NCBI RefSeq assembly: GCF_002934665.1
Contig: NZ_NIRS01000009.1
Coordinates: 238,565-302,564 of the forward strand
From: Pseudomonas laurylsulfatiphila
Lineage (GTDB): Bacteria; Pseudomonadota; Gammaproteobacteria; Pseudomonadales; Pseudomonadaceae
Length of the DNA stretch: 64,000 nucleotides
Direction: 5' to 3'
Shown here: in pieces, positions 8,473 through 15,226 of the stretch
Numbering within the stretch: the first letter of the stretch is position 1
How the letters are laid out: each line of letters opens with the position of its first letter
Made by a program: the position numbers and the translations under genes
The notes under the pieces: model-generated
Told to the model about the DNA's origin: nothing
Seen by the model: only the letters and a program-made list of their open reading frames with translations
Databases searched by the model: none

Positions 8473-8874
8473 ATGCGTAGTTCCAACCGCGGTTTTACCC
8501 TGATCGAAATCATGATCGTGATTGCGATCATCGGGATTGTCATGACCATTGCCGCCCCGAGTTTCACCGAGTACCTGAACAAGGGCCGTCGCGCGGAAGT
8601 GGCTGGTCTGCTTTCGGAGCAGGCGCAGCTCCTGGAGCGTTTCTACTCGCAGAAAAATGTCTACACCGATGCGACAGGCCTCAGCGCCGGCAATGACTAC
8701 TACAGCATCACTCCAGCCCTGACCGACCAGACCTTTCTGCTGACGGCGGTACGCAAGGCTGACTCAAGCATGGCCACTGACAAATGCGGTGATCTGACCA
8801 TCACCAACACCGGTGTGCTCGGTATGGTCAATGCGAAGTCCGGCCTGACCAGCAAAGACTGCTGGGGGCGCTGA
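8473..8874 (+). CDS. pilE: Type IV minor pilin PilE
   Basis: Minor pilin of 133 residues. The leader MRSSNRG is followed by FTLIEIMIVIAIIGIVMTIA, with cleavage after Gly and Glu at +5, then EYLNKGRRAEVAGLLSEQAQLLERFY, the PilE-family helix. Two cysteines near the C-terminus (DKCGDL and SKDCWGR) could form the pilin disulfide. The gene closes the minor-pilin operon and thiO follows after 56 bp. Confidence 0.88.
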   Translation: MRSSNRGFTLIEIMIVIAIIGIVMTIAAPSFTEYLNKGRRAEVAGLLSEQAQLLERFYSQKNVYTDATGLSAGNDYYSITPALTDQTFLLTAVRKADSSMATDKCGDLTITNTGVLGMVNAKSGLTSKDCWGR

Positions 8875-8930
8875 GTTTCCTTTTCGGGTGCCTTTTGCAC
8901 CCTCTGTCTATTTAACGATTGGATCAGAAC

Positions 8931-10031
8931 ATGACCAGGCAACAGCAAGTGGTGATTGTCGGCGGTGGGGTGATTGGCTTGCTGACGGCCTTCAATCTCG
9001 CCTCCGAAGTGCAAAGCGTTGTGCTGCTGGATCGCTCGAACGTCGGTCAGGAATCGTCCTGGGCCGGTGGCGGCATCGTTTCGCCACTTTACCCGTGGCG
9101 CTACAGCCCGGCGGTCACTGCGTTGGCTCACTGGTCCCAGGACTTTTATCCACAACTGGGCGAGCGCTTGTTCGCCGCCACCGGTGTTGATCCTGAAGTG
9201 CATACCACCGGTCTGTATTGGCTGGATCTGGATGACGAGGCTGAAGCACTGGCCTGGGCTGCCCGGGAACATCGTCCGTTGAGTGCCGTTGATATCTCGG
9301 CGGCACACGACGCGGTGCCAGTGCTGGGCAGCGGTTTTTCCCGGGCGATCTATATGGCCGACGTCGCCAATGTGCGTAACCCGCGTCTGGTGAAGTCGCT
9401 CAAGGCTGCGTTGCTGGCGCTGCCGAACGTGACAATCCATGAGCAGTGCGAAGTCAGCGGGTTTGTTCGTGACGGCAGCAAAGTGGTTGGCGTGCAGACC
9501 GCCACCGGTGTTGTTCTCGGCGATCAAGTCGTTCTGACGGCGGGAGCCTGGAGCGGTGAATTGCTCAAGTGTCTTGATCTGACGCTGCCGGTCGAGCCGG
9601 TGAAAGGGCAGATGATTCTCTACAAGTGCGCGGCGGATTTCCTGCCAAGCATGGTCCTGGCCAAGGGCCGTTATGCGATTCCCCGGCGCGACGGACACAT
9701 ACTGATCGGCAGTACGCTGGAGCATGAAGGTTTTGACAAGACGCCGACCGGGGCGGCACTGGAAAGCCTGAAGGCGTCGGCGGTGGAATTGATCCCGGCA
9801 CTGGCCGATGCCGAAGTGGTGGGGCACTGGGCTGGATTGCGCCCGGGATCACCCGAGGGCATTCCCTATATCGGCCCGGTGCCGGGGTTTGAGGGGCTCT
9901 GGCTCAACTGTGGGCATTACCGTAACGGACTGGTGTTGGCGCCGGCGTCATGTCAGTTGTTTGCCGATGTGATGCTGGGTCGTACGCCGATTATCGATCC
10001 GACGCCTTATGCGCCTGCTGGAAGACTTTGA
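8931..10031 (+). CDS. thiO: Glycine oxidase ThiO
   Basis: FAD-dependent amine oxidase that oxidises glycine to the imine used to build the thiazole ring of thiamine; cytoplasmic. It has 366 residues from the ATG at 8931 (a TTG 12 bp upstream is less likely). The Rossmann FAD motif VVIVGGGVIGLLTAFNLA is at the N-terminus; the DAO-family C-terminal signature GLRPGSPEGIPYIGPVP and the GHYRNGLVLAP segment are present. thiO next to pilR and the minor pilins is the P. aeruginosa arrangement. Confidence 0.93.
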   Translation: MTRQQQVVIVGGGVIGLLTAFNLASEVQSVVLLDRSNVGQESSWAGGGIVSPLYPWRYSPAVTALAHWSQDFYPQLGERLFAATGVDPEVHTTGLYWLDLDDEAEALAWAAREHRPLSAVDISAAHDAVPVLGSGFSRAIYMADVANVRNPRLVKSLKAALLALPNVTIHEQCEVSGFVRDGSKVVGVQTATGVVLGDQVVLTAGAWSGELLKCLDLTLPVEPVKGQMILYKCAADFLPSMVLAKGRYAIPRRDGHILIGSTLEHEGFDKTPTGAALESLKASAVELIPALADAEVVGHWAGLRPGSPEGIPYIGPVPGFEGLWLNCGHYRNGLVLAPASCQLFADVMLGRTPIIDPTPYAPAGRL

Positions 10032-10040
10032 ACAAAACAC

Positions 10041-10115
10041 AAAAGATCGCAGCCTGCGGCAGCTCCTACAGGAGGTACGCTCCCAGGTAGCCGCTGCCGC
10101 AGGCTGCGATCTTTT
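10041..10115. repeat. REP inverted pair between thiO and pilR (repeat 2)
   Basis: Nearly perfect inverted repeat with arms AAAAGATCGCAGCCTGCGGC and GCCGCAGGCTGCGATCTTTT, 75 bp in all. It belongs to a different REP subtype from most in this window (the same subtype as at 32651). It sits between two convergent genes and ends in A and T runs on both strands, so it is well placed to be a bidirectional terminator for thiO and pilR. Confidence 0.85.
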
Positions 10116-10122
10116 TAAAGCC

Positions 10123-11493
10123 TCAATCCAGCCCTAACTTCTTGAGCCTGTAACGCATCGACCTGAATGACAGATTCAACCGCTGCGCCGCCGCCGTGCG
10201 GTTCCAGCGGGTTTCCTCCAGGGCCTGGAGCAGCAGTTGGCGTTCGACGTTTTCCAGATAGGTGTCCAGATTGTCTATCCGGGTCAGGTCCGGCATTCCA
10301 CCTTCAGCTGCGCAATTGCCTTCAGCCAGGCGCAGGTCACCGGCTTCGATCTGATTGTCCTCGCACAAGGTGTGAGCCCGTTCGAGCATATTTTCCAGCT
10401 CCCGCACATTGCCCGGGAAGCGATAGCTTTTCAGCGCATCGAGGGCTTGGGAGTGGAGTCTGGCTGCCTGTTGAGCCGTATCGGCGGCCAGGCGCTTGAG
10501 TATGTGGCTGGCCAGCATCTCGATGTCATCACGACGTTCGCGCAGGGGCGGCACCCGGAGTTCGATCACATTCAAACGGTAGTAAAGATCATGCCGAAAT
10601 CGCCCAGCGGCGACTTCGGCGCCAAGGTCTTTGTGTGTGGCACAGAGAATGCGCACATCCACCGCCACTTCCTGTTGCCCACCGACGCTGCGTATGGCTT
10701 TCTCCTGAATGGCGCGTAGCAGTTTGACCTGCATTGCCAGCGGCAGGTCGGCCACTTCGTCGAGGAGCAGGGTGCCGCCGTGAGCGGTCTGGAACAGACC
10801 GGGTTTGTCTTCGATAGCGCCGCTGAAGCTGCCTTTGCGATGGCCGAAAAACTCGCTCTCCAACAGTTCCGAGGGAATTGCCGCACAGTTGATCGCAATG
10901 AACGGCTGCTTGGCGCGGGGGCTTTGATCATGGATCAGGCGCGCGACCAATTCCTTGCCACTGCCGGATTCTCCGCTGATGTATACCGTCGCATGACTGT
11001 TGGCCAGTTTGGTGATGTGTTTACGCAGGTTGCGCATGGGTAATGAGTCGCCCAGCAAGCGGCGATCGATGTCGACCCCGCGGGCAGGAAGCAGCAGGGC
11101 GCTGGTGACCAGTTCACGCAGGCGCGTAAGGTCCACCGGTTTGGTGAGGAAGTCGAATGCTCCGGCCTTGAGCACATTGATAGCGGTTTCGAGACTGGCA
11201 TAGGCGGTGATCATCGCCACCTGGACGTGAGGGTGACGTTGCTGGATGTGCTGTACCAATTCCAGGCCGGTGCCATCCGGCAATTGCATGTCGGTCAGGC
11301 AGAGATCGAATGTTTCGCTTTTCAGCAGCGATTGCGCTTCGCCGACATTACGGGCGTTGAACGTCTCCAGTTTCATCCTTCCCAGGGTGATTTCCAGGAG
11401 TTCGCGTATGTCTGGTTCGTCATCGACGATCAAGACTTTTTGTCGTGGTCTCGTGTTCAAACTAGGTTCCGTCCGTGAGCAAAGGTCATGCAA
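10123..11493 (-). CDS. pilR: Sigma-54 response regulator PilR
   Basis: NtrC-family activator that switches on pilA from a sigma-54 promoter. Domains: receiver with phospho-acceptor Asp68 (CLTDMQLPDG), AAA+ domain with Walker A GESGSGKE (174-181) and Walker B LLLDE (242-246), and a Fis-type helix-turn-helix at the C-terminus (RTAAAQRLNLSFRSMRYRL). The sigma-54 contact loop reads GSFSGA (221-226) rather than GAFTGA. The start is uncertain: the ATG at 11493 overlaps the pilS remnant, while a TTG about 12 codons later matches better where homologues begin. The partner kinase gene pilS is broken upstream. Confidence 0.9.
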   Translation of the reverse strand: MHDLCSRTEPSLNTRPRQKVLIVDDEPDIRELLEITLGRMKLETFNARNVGEAQSLLKSETFDLCLTDMQLPDGTGLELVQHIQQRHPHVQVAMITAYASLETAINVLKAGAFDFLTKPVDLTRLRELVTSALLLPARGVDIDRRLLGDSLPMRNLRKHITKLANSHATVYISGESGSGKELVARLIHDQSPRAKQPFIAINCAAIPSELLESEFFGHRKGSFSGAIEDKPGLFQTAHGGTLLLDEVADLPLAMQVKLLRAIQEKAIRSVGGQQEVAVDVRILCATHKDLGAEVAAGRFRHDLYYRLNVIELRVPPLRERRDDIEMLASHILKRLAADTAQQAARLHSQALDALKSYRFPGNVRELENMLERAHTLCEDNQIEAGDLRLAEGNCAAEGGMPDLTRIDNLDTYLENVERQLLLQALEETRWNRTAAAQRLNLSFRSMRYRLKKLGLD

Positions 11494-11804
11494 AAGCAGC
11501 CGCTTTCCTGGCGTGCCTTGAAGTCTAGGCGGGACGGAATGCTTTCGCCCGGCTGGCCGGACAGATAAAGCCCCGGGCCCTTGATATACGGGGCGGGGTC
11601 TTCGTGATGGAGTATTTCCAGTGATTTCAGGTCAAGCCACGGCGGCGACATCGGCGCGCGGCGATGCAGGTGCAGGACGTTTTCGATTACCCGGTTCATT
11701 CGCAGAGAGTGGTCTTGAATAGTCTGCGTCAGACGTCACTCGATGCCTTTCAGTTCCTTGGGGGGCAGCGATAGTCCTCGATCGGCCGCCAATTCGGGAG
11801 CGTG
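11457..11804 (-). pseudogene. pilS: pilS remnant (sensor kinase, mostly deleted)
   Basis: Only pieces of PilS are left between pilR and the PP0621-like gene, about 340 bp in place of roughly 1.6 kb. Near 11660-11740, after an in-frame TGA, the minus strand encodes RLTQTIQDHSLRMNRVIENV, the end of the histidine-kinase dimerisation region. Near 11470-11590, in shifted frames, it encodes KGPGLYLSGQPGES and ESGCFCMTFAHGR, degraded versions of the C-terminal ATP-binding end (GTGLGLYLSRELCES and GGCFRITFAHGRK in intact PilS). The membrane domain, PAS domain and catalytic His region are gone. Confidence 0.82.
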
Positions 11805-12038
11805 TCAGCGGCCGCTGGAGTCCTTGTCCTGCTCGAGATGAGCCTGACTGCAATACCACCGTTGGTCGAGACTCAGCGCGTGGTCACGGGGCAGGTGAAC
11901 GCCGCAATGGGCGCAGCGGACCATGGGCGCCGCTTCCCGTTCGGCAGGGGACCTGGGGGTGGAAGCCTGACCTTTGAATTTGCGCCAGAACCATACGGCA
12001 GCGGCAATCAGGGCAATCCAGAACAATAAACGAAGCAT
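11805..12038 (-). CDS. PP0621-like small zinc-ribbon membrane protein
   Basis: 77 residues: one N-terminal membrane helix (LLFWIALIAAAVWFWRKF), a basic linker, then a possible metal site made of CAHCGVHLPRDHA and WYCSQAH. Small proteins of this form are found immediately upstream of pilS in Pseudomonas. It abuts the pilS remnant, so it has outlived its neighbour. The function is unknown. Confidence 0.82.
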   Translation of the reverse strand: MLRLLFWIALIAAAVWFWRKFKGQASTPRSPAEREAAPMVRCAHCGVHLPRDHALSLDQRWYCSQAHLEQDKDSSGR

Positions 12039-12110
12039 GGTGAGCTGCTTTTTGACTAGTGATTAGCTAGTTTAGCCAAGGACATGGCCAGCGCACAGCC
12101 TAATAGCTTA

Positions 12111-12209
12111 TGTAGGAGCGAGCTTGCTCGCGATGGTCTAAGGACGACGCGTTTATTCAGACAAAGCGCGTTAACGTTGACGTCCATCGCGAGCAAGCTC
12201 GCTCCTACA
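12111..12209. repeat. REP inverted pair (repeat 3)
   Basis: Arms TGTAGGAGCGAGCTTGCTCG and CGAGCAAGCTCGCTCCTACA flank about 45 bp. It lies between bamD and the PP0621-like gene, both on the minus strand, where it could form a 3' hairpin for bamD mRNA. Confidence 0.88.
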
Positions 12210-12237
12210 AGTCTCCCTTTTTGCACAGCCCGAGGTG

Positions 12238-13260
12238 TCAGTCGAACACGCCGAAGGTCATGTAGCTGAACCACGAGCGGTCGCTGTTGTTGCCTTCCGC
12301 TTCGTGATTTTCTTCTTCGATCGCTTCGCCATTGCCATCTTTAGGCTTGAGTTCGGACGGAATCGCATCCTTGGCGTCCTGGAACTGCTTCTGTACGTCC
12401 TGGTTGGCTCGGGTTTCGCCCGGTGGCAGCGGCGGACGGGATTCGATCAGGCCCAGGGTCGCCTTGCTCAGCCACGAACGGTTGTCGGCTTCGGCCACGG
12501 TCGGCACGAACTGGCCGTCTACCAGCGTCGGGTGGTTCGGGTAGTTGAGCTTCAGGGTTTCCAGGCTGGTGGCAGCCAGTTCGTCCAGGTGCAGGCGCTG
12601 ATAGGCCTCGGTCATCACCGCCAGGCCGTCGCCGACCGAAGGGGTTTCCTGGAAGTTTTCCACCACGTAACGACCGCGGTTTGCCGCTGCGACATAGGCC
12701 TGACGGGTCAGGTAGTAGTCGGCCACGTGAATTTCGTAGGCCGCCAGCAGGTTGCGCAGGTAAATCATGCGCTGCTTGGCATCCGGCGCGTAACGGCTGT
12801 TCGGGAAGCGGCTGGTCAGTTGGGCGAACTCGTTATAGGAGTCGCGGGCGGCGCCCGGGTCACGCTTGGTCATGTCCAGCGGCAGGAAACGCGCCAGCAG
12901 GCCAACGTCCTGGTCGAAAGAAGTCAGGCCCTTGAGGTAGTAGGCATAATCGACGTTCGGATGCTGTGGGTGCAGACGAATGAAGCGCTCAGCCGCGGAC
13001 TTGGCCGCTTCTGGCTCGGTGTTCTTGTAGTTGGCGTAGATGAGTTCGAGTTGCGCCTGGTCGGCATAGCGACCGAACGGATAACGCGACTCCAGAGCCT
13101 TCAGCTTGGCGATGGCCGAGGTGTAGCTACTGTTGTCCAGGTCATTTTGAGCCTGTTGGTACAGCTCGACTTCACTGAGGTTTTCGTCTACGACTTCCTT
13201 CGATGAGCAAGCAGCGGTCAATGCGAGGATGGCGATCAGCAGCAGGTGTTTCACTTGCAT
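12238..13260 (-). CDS. bamD: Outer membrane assembly lipoprotein BamD
   Basis: Essential lipoprotein of the BAM complex that folds outer-membrane beta-barrel proteins; acts on the periplasmic face of the outer membrane. It has 340 residues from the ATG at 13260, chosen because it gives a proper signal peptide and lipobox (LTAACSS, lipidated Cys18); the longer frame upstream does not. TPR-type helices cover the rest (YQQAQNDLDNSSYTSAIAKL and following, to about residue 250), then an acidic tail. It is divergent from rluD, and the 151-bp gap holds both promoters. Confidence 0.96.
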   Translation of the reverse strand: MQVKHLLLIAILALTAACSSKEVVDENLSEVELYQQAQNDLDNSSYTSAIAKLKALESRYPFGRYADQAQLELIYANYKNTEPEAAKSAAERFIRLHPQHPNVDYAYYLKGLTSFDQDVGLLARFLPLDMTKRDPGAARDSYNEFAQLTSRFPNSRYAPDAKQRMIYLRNLLAAYEIHVADYYLTRQAYVAAANRGRYVVENFQETPSVGDGLAVMTEAYQRLHLDELAATSLETLKLNYPNHPTLVDGQFVPTVAEADNRSWLSKATLGLIESRPPLPPGETRANQDVQKQFQDAKDAIPSELKPKDGNGEAIEEENHEAEGNNSDRSWFSYMTFGVFD

Positions 13261-13411
13261 GGCGGCTTGCGTCCCTATGACGGCCGCTGTCTTGGGCGTG
13301 GCCGTCCTGTTATGATGAGCGCCCCGTTGAAAAGCCTCGGGGCAAAAGACGCCGTATTTAACCACAAGCGCGCAGCCGAAACCAAAGGCTGTGCCGACGC
13401 CTAGTCTGAGC

Positions 13412-14374
13412 ATGTCCGATAAAATTGAACTTCGCGCAGAGGTGCCGTCCGAATTGGGTGGCCAACGCCTCGATCAAGTCGCCGCACAATTATTCGCTGA
13501 GCACTCGCGCTCGCGCCTTTCCGCCTGGATCAAAGACGGCCGCCTGACTGTGGATGGGGCGGTTATCCGCCCGCGAGACATCGTCCATGGCGGCGCCATC
13601 CTTGAATTGACTGCCGAGCAGGAAGCTCAGGGCGAATGGGTCGCTCAAGACATAGCCCTGGACATCGTCTACGAAGACGACGACATCCTGGTGATCAACA
13701 AGCCTGCGGGCCTGGTGGTGCACCCGGCTGCCGGTCATGCCGACGGCACCTTGCTCAACGCCTTGCTGCACCACGTGCCGGACATCATCAATGTGCCCCG
13801 CGCCGGTATCGTGCATCGCCTGGACAAGGACACCACCGGTCTGATGGTGGTGGCCAAGACCATTCAGGCGCAGACGCAGTTGGTGACGCAGTTGCAGAGC
13901 CGCAGCGTCAGCCGGATCTACGAGTGCATCGTGATCGGTGTGGTGACAGCCGGTGGCAAGATCAACGCGCCGATCGGTCGTCACGGCCAGCAACGCCAGC
14001 GCATGGCCGTGATGGAAGGTGGCAAGCAAGCCGTCAGCCATTACCGCGTGCTCGAGCGCTTCCGCTCCCACACTCACGTGCGGGTGAAGCTGGAAACCGG
14101 TCGTACGCACCAGATTCGCGTGCACATGGCGCACATCAACTACCCGTTGGTCGGAGATCCCGCCTATGGCGGTCGTTTCCGTATTCCGCCGGCCGCCAAC
14201 CCGACCATGGTCGAGTCGCTGAAGAACTTCCCGCGTCAGGCGCTGCATGCGCGTTTCCTGGAACTGGATCATCCGACCACCGGTAAGCGCATGAGCTGGG
14301 AATCACCGTTGCCGGAAGACTTCGTCTGGCTGCTGACGCTGCTCAAGCAAGACCGCGAGGCGTTCATCGGATGA
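13412..14374 (+). CDS. rluD: 23S rRNA pseudouridine synthase RluD
   Basis: Makes pseudouridines 1911, 1915 and 1917 in helix 69 of 23S rRNA. It has 320 residues: an S4 RNA-binding domain at about 17-75 (LDQVAAQLFAEHSRSRLSAW), then the RluA-type catalytic domain with HRLDKDTTG, catalytic Asp138. The RTHQIRVHMA segment near the C-terminus is the second family signature. The bamD/rluD divergent pair and the downstream pgeF are conserved in gammaproteobacteria. It overlaps pgeF by 4 bp. Confidence 0.96.
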   Translation: MSDKIELRAEVPSELGGQRLDQVAAQLFAEHSRSRLSAWIKDGRLTVDGAVIRPRDIVHGGAILELTAEQEAQGEWVAQDIALDIVYEDDDILVINKPAGLVVHPAAGHADGTLLNALLHHVPDIINVPRAGIVHRLDKDTTGLMVVAKTIQAQTQLVTQLQSRSVSRIYECIVIGVVTAGGKINAPIGRHGQQRQRMAVMEGGKQAVSHYRVLERFRSHTHVRVKLETGRTHQIRVHMAHINYPLVGDPAYGGRFRIPPAANPTMVESLKNFPRQALHARFLELDHPTTGKRMSWESPLPEDFVWLLTLLKQDREAFIG

Positions 14375-15096
14375 GTGACTGGCTGATTCCTGACTGGCCT
14401 GCGCCGGCCGGGGTCAAAGCCTGTGTGACCACCCGTGCGGGCGGCGTCAGTGTGGCGCCGTTCGACAGCCTCAACCTCGGCGATCACGTCGACGACAACC
14501 CTGAAGCGGTTGCCGAGAATCGCCGTCGTCTCACCGAACATTTCTCCATTCAACCGGCCTGGCTGCAGCAGGTCCACGGCATTGTCGTGGCTCATGCCGA
14601 TCCGGGCCGGGTGGACACGGCTGATGCCAGCTGGACATCAACGCCGGGTGTCGCCTGCGCAGCGATGACTGCGGACTGCCTGCCCGCGCTGTTTTGCGAC
14701 CGCGCTGGCACCCGCGTCGCGGCAGCCCATGCCGGTTGGCGCGGGTTGGCGGCGGGTGTGCTGGAAGCCACGCTCGACAGCCTGGCGGTACCGCCTGCCG
14801 AGGTCTTGGTCTGGCTCGGTCCGGCCATCGGCCCGCAGGCCTTTGAGGTCGGCCCGGAAGTGCGCGAAACCTTCGTTCAGCAGTTGCCGCAAGCGGCAGA
14901 GGCCTTTGTACCGAGCCAAAACCCCGGCAAGTTCATGGCCGACATCTATATGCTGGCACGTCTGCGTCTCGCGGCTCGCGGTGTCACGGCTGTCTATGGG
15001 GGCGGTTTCTGCACCGTGACCGACTCACGCTTCTTTTCTTACCGCCGTGCGCCTCGCACTGGTCGGTTTGCCTCCCTAGTTTGGCTCGAACGCTAG
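14371..15096 (+). CDS. pgeF: YfiH/PgeF family multicopper-like oxidase/purine phosphorylase
   Basis: Member of the YfiH (DUF152, laccase-domain) family. Known members act as purine nucleoside phosphorylases/adenosine deaminases, and E. coli YfiH limits mis-incorporation of L-Ser into peptidoglycan. It has 241 residues. Zinc-site residues are visible: His69 (QQVHG), Cys103 (TADCLPALFCD) and His120 (AHAGWRGLAAG). The start overlaps the rluD stop (ATGA), indicating one transcript. Confidence 0.92.
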   Translation: MSDWLIPDWPAPAGVKACVTTRAGGVSVAPFDSLNLGDHVDDNPEAVAENRRRLTEHFSIQPAWLQQVHGIVVAHADPGRVDTADASWTSTPGVACAAMTADCLPALFCDRAGTRVAAAHAGWRGLAAGVLEATLDSLAVPPAEVLVWLGPAIGPQAFEVGPEVRETFVQQLPQAAEAFVPSQNPGKFMADIYMLARLRLAARGVTAVYGGGFCTVTDSRFFSYRRAPRTGRFASLVWLER

Positions 15097-15126
15097 ACTT
15101 GTCTGATCTGCATCAACGTCACGACG

Positions 15127-15154
15127 CTTGAAACTCCCAGAATCGACCGCATCT
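15127..15154 (+). promoter_or_regulatory. Sigma-32 type heat-shock promoter of clpB
   Basis: CTTGAAA, a 13-bp spacer, then CCGCATCT, close to the sigma-32 consensus (CTTGAAA, 13-15 bp, CCCCATNT). It lies 73 bp upstream of the clpB start, and an AAGGAAGGTGA ribosome site follows just before the gene. Confidence 0.75.
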
Positions 15155-15226
15155 ATTGTGGTATCTGGCAGGTTTCTTCATTCAGGATGTTTTATAGGTC
15201 CGGCCTGCTCAAAAGGAAGGTGACCC

